27,980 nt of DNA from an uncultured Bacteroidota bacterium (GCA_913056425.1 CAJXLR010000001.1:1-27980), one strand, 5' to 3'; shown: positions 1 through 7,432, counted from the first letter of the stretch. The notes: a model not told the origin generated them from the sequence alone. A program made the numbers and translations.

Positions 1-479
1 GTGGCTTGGTCTTCCAAAGTAGCTGCTCGTTTGTCCCAGAACATAGACTCACCCTGGTAAAAACGAACATTCGCCAAACGCATCGAGTGTGCGCCGGTTA
101 GGCCTCCTTCAAAGCCTTCACTCAGTTTAGCCGGATCAACAAATCCTTCGTCTTGAATGTGGCAGGAAGCACATGATACGGTGTTATTTATGCTCAAGCC
201 TTTATCGTAGAACAATACTCGACCTAAGGTTGCCCCCATATCCGTAACCTCATTGGTTGCCGGCTGATTATCAGTGGCTAAAACATCTGCGTCATAATGT
301 ACCGGGTAGGAAACTGTGGTGTAATTATCCAAGTTCTCCAAGTCAATGGTCAGATACTTGTCGATGATTTCTTGGTCGGTTGTGGGAGTTGGATCAACGT
401 TCTCTTCAACGTCTTTGTCTTTACATGAAGAAAGGGATGCAACAGTTAAGATAATTAGGATAAACTTGATTTGTTTCAT
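1..479 (-). CDS. Di-heme cytochrome c peroxidase / MauG-family lipoprotein (N-terminal part, runs off window)
   Basis: Only the first ~159 codons are present; the gene continues beyond base 1. I translated it directly from the ATG at 479. The protein starts with a short lipoprotein signal (hydrophobic IILTVASLSSC, predicted lipidated Cys19) followed by an acidic, Pro/Thr-rich linker. At residues 86-107 it has the family signature LGRVLFYDKGLS...CASCH: the first c-type heme motif CxxCH is at 103-107. The downstream stretch (FVDP, then SMRLANVRFY and MFWDKRA) is typical of bacterial di-heme peroxidases. The family reduces H2O2 using electrons from small cytochromes in the periplasm; a MauG-like role cannot be excluded because the second heme domain lies outside the window. 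As a lipoprotein it would be tethered to a membrane facing the periplasm or outside. No convincing -7 element was found in 480-529. Confidence 0.85.
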   Translation of the reverse strand, partial: MKQIKFILIILTVASLSSCKDKDVEENVDPTPTTDQEIIDKYLTIDLENLDNYTTVSYPVHYDADVLATDNQPATNEVTDMGATLGRVLFYDKGLSINNTVSCASCHIQDEGFVDPAKLSEGFEGGLTGAHSMRLANVRFYQGESMFWDKRAATLEDQA

Positions 480-529
480 ACTCTTACAGTTTAGGTAATT
501 AGTAAGACAGACAAAATCGCAGTTTTATT

Positions 530-892
530 TCATTCAATCGATAATTCTTTTTGCGGATCCCAAAAAATCTGTTCAAAATTCTGAATCTGATTGTCTATTA
601 TTTCAATCCCCTCTCTAACCAAAAGTTCCTCCATGGGCACACCTTTAAAGTGCGCTTTACCGGTAAGCAAGCCTTGTTTGTTTACCACACGATGTGCGGG
701 GATATCTAAATACTTTCCCGACGCATTCATTGCCCAACCGACCATACGAGCTGATCGTACAGCACCCAAATAACGTGCAACCGCGCCGTATGATGTCACC
801 CTGCCGGTTGGTATCAGACGCACAACATCATACACCAATTCAAAGAAGGAGTTGTTCTCGTCATGTTGATGCAACCTTTCATCTATCGGCAT
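530..892 (-). CDS. Alkyltransferase-like (ATL) protein, MGMT DNA-binding fold lacking the acceptor Cys
   Basis: Residues ~15-85 form the O6-methylguanine-DNA methyltransferase winged-helix domain: FFELVYDVVRLIPTGRVTSYG, then the arginine-finger segment VRSARMVGWAMN. Where MGMT/Ogt has PCHRV with the alkyl-accepting Cys, this protein has PAHRVV (Ala66 counting from the start at 892). It should therefore bind alkylated DNA without repairing it, as ATL proteins do when they flag lesions for nucleotide excision repair. An in-frame ATG also exists at 910, but it lies inside a perfect -7 box (TATGTTTG, minus strand 911-904), so the ATG at 892 (MPIDERL) is the better start, giving 120 aa. The family normally has ~100-120 residues. 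It is divergently transcribed from the thioredoxin-like pair with the two promoters only about 15 bp apart. Loss of the Cys is seen directly; the function is inferred from the family. Confidence 0.85.
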   Translation of the reverse strand: MPIDERLHQHDENNSFFELVYDVVRLIPTGRVTSYGAVARYLGAVRSARMVGWAMNASGKYLDIPAHRVVNKQGLLTGKAHFKGVPMEELLVREGIEIIDNQIQNFEQIFWDPQKELSIE

Positions 893-903
893 AGTCTTTG
901 TAA

Positions 904-911
904 CAAACATA
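904..911 (-). promoter_or_regulatory. -7 element TATGTTTG for the ATL gene
   Basis: An exact match to the Bacteroidota -7 consensus TAnnTTTG on the minus strand. It would give a transcript starting only a few bases before the ATG at 892, so the mRNA would be nearly leaderless. It overlaps the alternative ATG at 910, which argues against that start. No clear TTTG -33 element was found. Confidence 0.5.
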
Positions 912-926
912 AAACATTCAAGACCT

Positions 927-934
927 TATTTTTG
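927..934 (+). promoter_or_regulatory. -7 element TATTTTTG for the tandem thioredoxin-like genes
   Basis: An exact TAnnTTTG match 25 bp before the ATG at 959, predicting a short leader of ~20 nt. TTTG occurs at 897-900, but the 26-bp gap to the -7 box is longer than the usual 17-23, so the -33 element is uncertain. It lies back to back with the ATL promoter. Confidence 0.55.
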
Positions 935-958
935 TACAAAGTGGAACACCCATCGTTT

Positions 959-2368
959 ATGAGATATTTGAAAACCCTGCTGTTCGTTTTATTTAGTGTT
1001 GGACTCGCGAGTGCTCAATACCATCTCAACTTCAAAGTAAATGGCCTACAACCCGGCGACGACCTTATCCTCGCCTACTATTACGCTGATCAAAACAGAA
1101 TCGTAGACACAGCCAAGGTTGATGGCGGTGGTATCGCAGAATTTAAAGGCGATGAAAACCTGTTGAATGGCGTTTACATTGTTGTTCTACCTAAAAAGAC
1201 GTACATCGAGTTTATCGTTCCAAATGATGACCAAGAATTCACCATTGAATTTGACACGTCGCTATCGCCTGCAAAAAAGTCAGTTGAGGGCTCACTCGAT
1301 AACCAACTATTCTTCGACTTTGAGAAATTTGCCGTTGGACCCGGCAAAGAAAAACGAGAAAAGATTAAAGAGTTTCGTGAATGCGAAACAGAAGATTGCA
1401 AAAACAAGATTCGCTCTCAGATTAAGGTTCTAGACGATCAGGTAGACAATAGACGCCGAGAGATTATTGAAAACCATCCAACAACATTCACATCTAAACT
1501 TTTTAAAGCGGTTCTGGATATTGAAATACCGGAAGAACTAAAAACCGATACTACTGGGCTACGCTACGAATACTTCCGAGATCATTACTGGGACAATTTT
1601 GATCTCACCGATGACGGAATGCTGCGCACACCGGTGTTTAAAAGCAAACTCGAATACTATTTCGACAAGGTAATTCTGCAAGTACCGGATACCATCATTC
1701 CTGCCATTGATAAACTAACCAGCCACATCGAAAACGGTGGCGCTAAGGAATTATACCACTACGTAGTGTGGTGGTGTACAAATCACCATGAGGAATCTAA
1801 AGTTATGTGTATGGACAAAGTCCTTCACCACATGGCAAAGAATTATTACTGTGCTGGTAAATGTTGGTGGGCAGACTCTTCTTTAGTGGCTAAAATGTGC
1901 GAACACACCGAGAAGATTGGTAAGTCATTGTGCGGACTTGTGGCTCCAAACATGACTCTCGTAGATACGACTTTCATACGAAACTACGAGCTGCATAAAC
2001 TTAACTCTCCGGTTACTGTGGTTGTTTTCTGGGATCACCAGTGTGGACACTGTAAAAAGGAAATTCCCAAGCTAAAAGAGATGTATGACACAATGCACGA
2101 CAAAGGTGTAGAAGTATATGCCATATACACTCAAGCGGATTGGGAAGGCTGGAAAAAATATATACGAAAGAACGGTCTTACTTGGTTGAATGTAATGGAT
2201 GCATACAACAAGGCTACCTACAGAAAAGACTACAATATCATCTCTACTCCACAACTATACTTGTTGGATCACGACAAGAAAATCATGTACAAAAACCCTC
2301 CTGCGGAAAACGTAGGGCAGATTGTAAAAATCATGTTGGAGCAGTACGAAAAACAAAAAAATCCATAA
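959..2368 (+). CDS. Exported thioredoxin-fold (TlpA/DsbE-like) protein, copy A
   Basis: 469 aa. The ATG at 959 gives a clean signal peptide (MRYLKTLLFVLFSVGLASA, cut before QY); upstream in-frame codons overlap the promoter. Domains: residues ~20-115, a beta-rich DUF4369-like module (VNGLQPGDDLILAYYYAD...); ~120-330, a mainly helical DUF5106-like region with several cysteines; ~335-469, a thioredoxin domain with redox motif CGHC at 362-365 (VVFWDHQCGHCKKEIPKL) and a cis-Pro region (IISTPQLYLLD). CGHC is the PDI-type active site, suggesting a periplasmic thiol-disulfide oxidoreductase or reductase. The gene ends 7 bp before its paralog, so the two are probably co-transcribed. Substrate and partner are unknown; cytochrome maturation or protection of Cys-rich exported proteins are possibilities. 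The family assignment is from recognisable motifs, the redox role is inferred. Confidence 0.85.
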   Translation: MRYLKTLLFVLFSVGLASAQYHLNFKVNGLQPGDDLILAYYYADQNRIVDTAKVDGGGIAEFKGDENLLNGVYIVVLPKKTYIEFIVPNDDQEFTIEFDTSLSPAKKSVEGSLDNQLFFDFEKFAVGPGKEKREKIKEFRECETEDCKNKIRSQIKVLDDQVDNRRREIIENHPTTFTSKLFKAVLDIEIPEELKTDTTGLRYEYFRDHYWDNFDLTDDGMLRTPVFKSKLEYYFDKVILQVPDTIIPAIDKLTSHIENGGAKELYHYVVWWCTNHHEESKVMCMDKVLHHMAKNYYCAGKCWWADSSLVAKMCEHTEKIGKSLCGLVAPNMTLVDTTFIRNYELHKLNSPVTVVVFWDHQCGHCKKEIPKLKEMYDTMHDKGVEVYAIYTQADWEGWKKYIRKNGLTWLNVMDAYNKATYRKDYNIISTPQLYLLDHDKKIMYKNPPAENVGQIVKIMLEQYEKQKNP

Positions 2369-2375
2369 TCCGCAT

Positions 2376-3773
2376 ATGAGTATTAAGCGAAGCGGACTTC
2401 TATCGCTGATTCTCTTGCTAACCTCACAATTAGTAAGTGCTCAGCACGACATCACGATTAACATTAAAGGGCTTGCACCGGGTTCTACATGCAAGCTTGC
2501 ACATTATTATGCCGACCGCAACAATGTAGTTGATTCCACCCGTGTAGATGGCAATGGGAATCTGCGGTTTACAGGTCCAAATAAATACCAACATGGGGTT
2601 TATTTCATCGTACTACCCAATAAACGATTTACCGAGTTTATCATCCCAAAAGACGATCAAAGCTTCGCGATTTTCACGGACACCACACTAAACCCGTTAA
2701 CAAAGAAATCTGCAGGGTCGGTGGAAAATGAGGCCTACTTAAAGTTTGATGCAATGCAGACCCAGCCAACCTATCAGAAAGAAGAAGCAGTGGCTGCGTA
2801 TCAAAAATGTGAAACAGAAGAGTGCCAGCAGAAGTACCGAAACTTGGTGAATTCATTGGATGCTCAAATCGATCAACTCAGAAAACAAATCATACAGGAA
2901 TATCCAAATACGTTTGTTGCCAGCCTATTTAAAGCAATGCTGGATGTTGAGATTCCTGACGGGTTAGACAAGAACGGACGATATCAATACTACAAAAATC
3001 ACTATTGGGACAATGTGGATTTGGCTAATGACAATTTGCTTAACACACCGGTTTTAGAGAATAAACTATCGTACTACCTCAAAACCGTAGTTCCGCAAAA
3101 ACCCGATAGTATGATCGTATACGTAGATAAATTCATCAAGAAACTCGAAATGTCTGGGGCAACTGAGACGCACAAATTCTCGATATGGTGGATTACCAAC
3201 TACAGTGAGAAGGCGCCTAGAATGTGTATGGACAAGGTGGTGTACCACATGGCCAAAACGTACTACATAAAGGGGAAGTGTCCTTGGGCAGACAAGGCCA
3301 CCATCGATAAAATGAAAGAATACGTGGTGAACAATGCATTCATCCAATGTGATATGGTTGCACCAGACATGCTGTTGTCTGATACGTCAAAAGTCAAGAG
3401 GTACAGACTTCACGATGTTGAAGCGGAAATCACAGTGGTCATTTTCTGGTCGCACACTTGCGGGCATTGCATGGTTGATGTTCCGAACCTCAAAGTGATG
3501 TACGACTCTATGAAACAAAAAGGTGTTGAAGTTTATGCCGTTTATGTTGGCGATGAGGTAGAAGGTTGGAAAGCCTTCATAGACAAGCACGAGCTAAACT
3601 GGATTAATGTTTATGACCCAAGCGGTCGATCCGACTACAAGCAGCTATATAATCAGGTGCGTACTCCTGAGGCGTATATCCTCGATCGTCAAAAACGAAT
3701 CGTTTACAAGAATCCTACTCCAAGGTATATTGGTTTGCTCATAGACCGGATGTTTAGCAATACCGCTCCCTAA
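2376..3773 (+). CDS. Exported thioredoxin-fold (TlpA/DsbE-like) protein, copy B
   Basis: 465 aa, clearly a tandem duplicate of the preceding gene. It has the same three-part architecture, with CGHC at the identical residue numbers 362-365 (VIFWSHTCGHCMVDVPNL). Shared blocks include HYWDN, CMDKV and YHMAK, a C-x4-C pair (CETEEC), and GKC-W-AD. Signal peptide MSIKRSGLLSLILLLTSQLV..SA precedes QHDI. Some cysteines differ: copy A has WWC and YYC where B has WWI and YYI, so the pair may have different disulfide patterns and substrates. The stop TAA (3771-3773) overlaps the TAG stop of the convergent gene (3770-3772). Signal peptide, motif and duplication are seen; a division of labour between the copies is inference. 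Confidence 0.85.
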   Translation: MSIKRSGLLSLILLLTSQLVSAQHDITINIKGLAPGSTCKLAHYYADRNNVVDSTRVDGNGNLRFTGPNKYQHGVYFIVLPNKRFTEFIIPKDDQSFAIFTDTTLNPLTKKSAGSVENEAYLKFDAMQTQPTYQKEEAVAAYQKCETEECQQKYRNLVNSLDAQIDQLRKQIIQEYPNTFVASLFKAMLDVEIPDGLDKNGRYQYYKNHYWDNVDLANDNLLNTPVLENKLSYYLKTVVPQKPDSMIVYVDKFIKKLEMSGATETHKFSIWWITNYSEKAPRMCMDKVVYHMAKTYYIKGKCPWADKATIDKMKEYVVNNAFIQCDMVAPDMLLSDTSKVKRYRLHDVEAEITVVIFWSHTCGHCMVDVPNLKVMYDSMKQKGVEVYAVYVGDEVEGWKAFIDKHELNWINVYDPSGRSDYKQLYNQVRTPEAYILDRQKRIVYKNPTPRYIGLLIDRMFSNTAP

Positions 3774-4399
3774 CTCCGTTTGTCCTTTATTCGCTGATAC
3801 AGCGTACCCGGGAAGAATGCAATTCCCATATTGTAATATGGTCCACTCAGAACGGAAAACGCCTTTCCAAAACTCATACGTACACCCATACCTGCTTTAA
3901 GGCCAATCCAATCGTAGAAATAATACAACGCGTTTAACCCGGGTTCGACCGGTATTACCATAAACATTCGGGAAAACCGAAGGTGATTATTGTAACGTTC
4001 CGTTGCTTTGTTAGACCCAATGCCTACCTGTACCGGGAATCCAAACTTCCAATGTCCTTTTCGGTAAAAAGTGTATTCCGCTTGTAAGCCCAAATAGGTG
4101 AGTTGATTTGTCTCCAACAAGGTGTCCCCCGGAAAAGGGAATGTCCGCGTTACTCCAGGATTTGGCATATAGTTAATCCCAAGTTCCAAACGGAACACCC
4201 TGTAGTAGTCATAACCGACAAAGAGTTTGGACGTTCTTGATGGCGATCCGTCTACGGAAGAAAATCGACTACTAAGACCAAAAACAAATTTGGGCTTTAC
4301 CTGAACCGCGGAGCGAATACTATCAAGCATTTGAGCATGAACCGGTGTTAGCGATCCACAGAACAAGAAAGCAAGAAATACAACCAGACGCAGACGCAT
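3770..4399 (-). CDS. Predicted outer-membrane beta-barrel protein, hypothetical
   Basis: 209 aa with a signal peptide (MRLRLVVFLAFLFCGSLTPVHA, cut before QM). The mature part is full of alternating hydrophobic/aromatic beta-strand segments typical of small Bacteroidota outer-membrane barrels: PKFVFGLSSRFS, KLFVGYDYYRVFRLELGINYM, YLGLQAEYTFYRKGHWKFGFPVQVGIG, GLKAGMGVRMSFG, YYNMGIAFFP. It does not end in the usual terminal Phe/Tyr strand (it ends RIKDKRS), so it may be a PorT-like or other periplasm-associated barrel. No family name can be given safely. It is divergent from the MBOAT gene; its 5' end lies against the 4412-4427 promoter region. It converges on and overlaps by 4 nt the thioredoxin-like copy B. 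Confidence 0.6.
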   Translation of the reverse strand: MRLRLVVFLAFLFCGSLTPVHAQMLDSIRSAVQVKPKFVFGLSSRFSSVDGSPSRTSKLFVGYDYYRVFRLELGINYMPNPGVTRTFPFPGDTLLETNQLTYLGLQAEYTFYRKGHWKFGFPVQVGIGSNKATERYNNHLRFSRMFMVIPVEPGLNALYYFYDWIGLKAGMGVRMSFGKAFSVLSGPYYNMGIAFFPGTLYQRIKDKRS

Positions 4400-4411
4400 G
4401 AAGGATTTAGA

Positions 4412-4419
4412 TATTTTTG
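4412..4419 (+). promoter_or_regulatory. -7 element TATTTTTG for the MBOAT/SGNH operon
   Basis: An exact TAnnTTTG match. A TTG codon in the MBOAT frame at 4417-4419 sits inside it and so cannot be the start of translation. This leaves the TTG at 4438 as the likely initiator. On the opposite strand the next 8 bases read GTTATTTG, a degraded counterpart facing it. Confidence 0.5.
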
Positions 4420-4437
4420 CAAATAACGAAATTCGGT

Positions 4438-5853
4438 TTGCTTTTTAACTCCGTTGCCTTCCTCCTTTTTCTACCGGCAGTAGTAATTCTGTACTATCTG
4501 CTACCTCATCGGTATCGGTGGATTTTGTTGCTAGGCGCGAGTTATTTCTTCTATGGAAGTTGGAAAGTAGAATTTTTGAGCTTGATCCTCTTGTCAACGG
4601 TGGTTGATTATTCCATTGCTCGGATACTTGATTCATGGCGAGGACTGTGGGCCCGTCGTGCATTAGTTGGACTGAGTTTAATTGTGAATCTCGGAGTCCT
4701 TTTTGTGTTCAAGTACCTGCAACTCTTCCTTCCGGATGTAGATCCGATGATCGTAAACATATATACGGTAGATTACCCTTGGAAAGGCTTCTTAAAACAA
4801 GCCATATACTTTTCGATTCCCGTTGGGATATCTTTCTATACTTTTCAAACGCTAAGCTATACGCTTGATGTATATCACCGAAGGGTTCAGCCTGAAAAAC
4901 ACTTGGGCAAGTTTGCGTTGTTTGTGAGCTTCTTTCCACAACTGGTTGCCGGACCAATTGAACGTTTTGGTAGGTTGATGCCACAGCTGAATACCAAACA
5001 GCTGTTCGATTACAACAATTTTCAGACCGCTTTTCGATTGATGCTTTATGGCTTCTTTTTAAAGATGTGCATTGCAGACAATCTTGCGCCATTGGTTGAT
5101 CAAGTGTATGACCACCCGGATTGGTATTCATCGTTTACCGTGCTATTTGGTACTATGGGATTTGGGTTTCAGATTTATGCAGACTTCGCAGGCTACTCGC
5201 TCATTGCACAAGGAGCTGCGCTTATGCTGGGTATAAAGCTCATGGACAACTTCAAAACGCCCTATTTCAGTCCGAGTATTGGAGAATTCTGGAAGCGCTG
5301 GCATATCTCACTATCTACCTGGTTCCGTGATTATTTATACATCCCGCTCGGAGGGAGTAAGCAAGCCGCTTGGCGCTGGGCAATCGCCATTATGATTGTT
5401 TTTGTCGTGAGTGGTTTCTGGCATGGGGCAAACTATACCTTCCTTATTTGGGGTGCCATACACGGTAGTTTATACCTCATTGAGCGCATGCTAAAACCCC
5501 TTAGCGTGAAGGTGCCTCAAACAGCTCGAAAAGTATTGGGCGCAATTCTAATTTTTATCTTGGTTCAACTCGCATGGGTTTATTTCAGAGCGGATTCTGT
5601 GCATCACGCCGGATCTGTACTAAGTTCTTTAATCCGGAGTAAGGGAACATCCACCTTACAAATTCCATATCACGTGGCGATTGTTTTTGTGGTTTTTATA
5701 TTGATGGAGATCGCTCAGTATAACGTTCGTGTAGATGCGTTCTTAGGTCGCTTCAAAACACCAATTCGATGGATTTTGTATGCCGCAATACTTTGGTGTA
5801 TCGCTGTATGGTCCGGTTTAACCAATCATCCATTTATTTATTTCCAATTCTGA
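4438..5853 (+). CDS. MBOAT-family membrane O-acyltransferase (AlgI-like)
   Basis: 471 aa from the TTG at 4438, which gives MLFNSVAFLLFLP, the near-invariant N-terminus of this family. A longer TTG start at 4417 falls inside the promoter. About ten membrane segments are evident. Hallmarks: QLVAGPIERF, ADFAGYSLIAQGAALMLGI, the cytoplasmic signature EFWKRWHISLSTWFRDYLYIPLGG, and the active-site region SGFWHGANYTFLIWGAIHG with candidate catalytic His329 and second conserved His342. The family passes acyl groups (usually acetyl) across the inner membrane onto extracellular polysaccharide, teichoic acid or peptidoglycan. The stop TGA shares its A with the next gene's ATG (TGATG), so translation is coupled to the SGNH-like partner, as for algI with algJ/algX or dltB with dltD. 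The polymer modified cannot be told from the window. Confidence 0.93.
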   Translation: MLFNSVAFLLFLPAVVILYYLLPHRYRWILLLGASYFFYGSWKVEFLSLILLSTVVDYSIARILDSWRGLWARRALVGLSLIVNLGVLFVFKYLQLFLPDVDPMIVNIYTVDYPWKGFLKQAIYFSIPVGISFYTFQTLSYTLDVYHRRVQPEKHLGKFALFVSFFPQLVAGPIERFGRLMPQLNTKQLFDYNNFQTAFRLMLYGFFLKMCIADNLAPLVDQVYDHPDWYSSFTVLFGTMGFGFQIYADFAGYSLIAQGAALMLGIKLMDNFKTPYFSPSIGEFWKRWHISLSTWFRDYLYIPLGGSKQAAWRWAIAIMIVFVVSGFWHGANYTFLIWGAIHGSLYLIERMLKPLSVKVPQTARKVLGAILIFILVQLAWVYFRADSVHHAGSVLSSLIRSKGTSTLQIPYHVAIVFVVFILMEIAQYNVRVDAFLGRFKTPIRWILYAAILWCIAVWSGLTNHPFIYFQF

Positions 5854-6878
5854 TGCCTGTTCAACAACATATCGTATTTAAAGCAGGTGTGCGGTTGGTA
5901 TCTCTGATTGTGTTGGTGATTGTATTCAATGCTGTGTACAAAAACTTCTTATGGATGGACGATTTGGATAAACACGGCCCGATGTTATATAACTTGAAAC
6001 AAGTTCAAGACACCTCAGACATCATATACTTCGGCGAGTCTTCCAACTTCACCACGGCAGAAACGGACCAATCAACTGCTGCAATCAGTGAAATCGTAGA
6101 TGATGCAATACCCGAGCGAGTTGGTACGATAAATCATGGTGCGTATCACGCAGGTATGTATCTACCGCTCATCAAACAAATAGATCCAACATCATCCGTA
6201 AAAAAGGTGATTGTAACCATGAACCTTCGTACATTTAGTCAGGATGTAATTTACAATCCGGACGAAGCGTCCCTCCAACAAGCCGCACGATTCTATCAAC
6301 CTGCTCCTCCCCTGGCAAACAGACTGTTTGCTGCGTTAAAATACTACGATTCAAAAGGCGGACATGAACGCGATCGAGAAAAATGGCATGCTTGGACGTA
6401 CGATACGCTGAAGGGTAATGAAACTCATAAATTCGAGCCAAACACGATTCGCCGCTGGTGTGAAGTAGACAAGTTTATCGACTCCAACGGCACAGTTGAT
6501 ATGCACAAGCGAATACTCGCAGATCAGTACATAAAAGCATACGGGTGGCAGCTTGACAGTTCAAATCCAATGGTCAACTCATTTGATGACATCGTTGAGG
6601 TATGCAACGAAAAGCAATTAGATCTCTACTTTCTAATCTTACCTGAGAACACCGAAGACGCCAGAGCGTATGTTGGCGATAATTTGGTCTGGCTAATAAA
6701 TCAAAATGTAAACTGGTTGGTAAATCGGTATAGCAACAACGCCAAACTAATCAACTGCATCCACGATTTGCCCGCAGAAGCGTATATCGACCGCGATAAA
6801 ATCCCGCAAGAACATTACTACGATTTTGGCCGCAGAAAAATCGCGAACAAGATTATTGGTGAGCTTACTGAAAACTAA
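5853..6878 (+). CDS. Membrane-anchored SGNH-like partner of the MBOAT acyltransferase
   Basis: 341 aa. One N-terminal membrane segment (residues ~9-28, VRLVSLIVLVIVFNAVY) anchors a periplasmic domain. IIYFGESSNFTT places a nucleophile-like GES motif at residues 61-63, and the C-terminal EHYYDFGRRKIANKI resembles the His-containing block of SGNH hydrolases (His321). The usual Asp three residues before that His is absent; Asp315 or Asp324 would have to serve. The protein is thus a divergent SGNH, AlgJ/DltD-like, probably receiving the acyl group from the MBOAT protein and placing it on a glycan. Start ATG 5853 overlaps the MBOAT stop by 1 nt; upstream in-frame codons lie inside the MBOAT gene. 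The stop TAA overlaps the TAG of the convergent gene. The context is strong; the catalytic assignment is tentative. Confidence 0.7.
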   Translation: MPVQQHIVFKAGVRLVSLIVLVIVFNAVYKNFLWMDDLDKHGPMLYNLKQVQDTSDIIYFGESSNFTTAETDQSTAAISEIVDDAIPERVGTINHGAYHAGMYLPLIKQIDPTSSVKKVIVTMNLRTFSQDVIYNPDEASLQQAARFYQPAPPLANRLFAALKYYDSKGGHERDREKWHAWTYDTLKGNETHKFEPNTIRRWCEVDKFIDSNGTVDMHKRILADQYIKAYGWQLDSSNPMVNSFDDIVEVCNEKQLDLYFLILPENTEDARAYVGDNLVWLINQNVNWLVNRYSNNAKLINCIHDLPAEAYIDRDKIPQEHYYDFGRRKIANKIIGELTEN

Positions 6879-7432
6879 GACTTCTTATCTGTTGGAGTGG
6901 GCGTATCTCCCGTCTCAGTCTCGTCTTTGCTGTGGTCTTCACCGGCTTCATTTTCTTCCGCACCACCTTCCTCTTCTTCATCGTCCATAAACTTATCTAC
7001 CTTCTCTTTCACGTCGTGTGCAACTTCAGAAGCTTTGGATTTAATCTTCGCCCCCAACTCTTTGGCGTCTTCCATCAATTCGGCCGACTCTTCCTTAATC
7101 TCATCCATAGCTTCTTTGGCCTTTGCTTTGATTTTGGAACCCATCTCAGCAGCCTCCTCACGTAGTTCTGCTGTTTCCTCCTTGAGTTCTTCCATCGCTT
7201 CCTTGGTTTTGGCCTTTATTTTCTCACTCGCTTCCGATGCCTCCGCTTTAATCTTTGCCCCAACTGCCTTTGCATCTTCTTCCAGTTCGTGGAACTTCTC
7301 AGATGCCTTGGCACCCAGTTCCTTTCCTTTAGCCACAGCCTTGTCGGCAATTACCTCAGCTTTATGATCAATTTCTTCAACGGTCTCTTTGGCCTTGCCA
7401 AACAGTTTCTTCAAAAGATTAGATACTCCCAT
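6875..7432 (-). CDS. LEA/hydrophilin-like repetitive helical protein (YtxH/apolipoprotein-like)
   Basis: 185 aa with no signal peptide or membrane segment. Residues ~1-50 are an amphipathic lead-in (MGVSNLLKKLFGKAKETVEE). Residues 54-148 are Ala/Lys/Glu-rich repeats: the GAKIK motif recurs at 58, 98 (GSKIK) and 127. The block IKAKTKEAMEELKEETAELREE (72-93) recurs as IKAKAKEAMDEIKEESAELMED (101-122), a 29-residue period. The tail from 149 is strongly acidic. The pattern resembles group-3 LEA and apolipoprotein-type 11-mer repeats: long amphipathic helices that bind membranes or form on drying or osmotic stress. A stress-protectant role is inference; a membrane-lipid binder or structural coiled coil is equally possible. 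Convergent with the SGNH-like gene (4-nt stop overlap). Confidence 0.7.
   Translation of the reverse strand: MGVSNLLKKLFGKAKETVEEIDHKAEVIADKAVAKGKELGAKASEKFHELEEDAKAVGAKIKAEASEASEKIKAKTKEAMEELKEETAELREEAAEMGSKIKAKAKEAMDEIKEESAELMEDAKELGAKIKSKASEVAHDVKEKVDKFMDDEEEEGGAEENEAGEDHSKDETETGDTPTPTDKKS

Noticed and set aside
863..958. Longer start for the first thioredoxin-like gene
   Set aside because: It would cover the promoter and the ATL gene and would bury the signal peptide.
4709..5131. 140-aa minus-strand frame inside MBOAT
   Set aside because: Antisense shadow of a well-conserved gene, with no recognisable domain.
5769..5852. Longer start for the SGNH-like gene inside MBOAT
   Set aside because: The TGATG junction start gives a normal N-terminal anchor; the extension would be out-of-frame MBOAT sequence.
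6897..7367. 156-aa plus-strand open frame opposite the hydrophilin-like gene
   Set aside because: Its Ser/Ala-rich translation is just the complement of the Lys/Glu/Ala repeats; no start context or motif.
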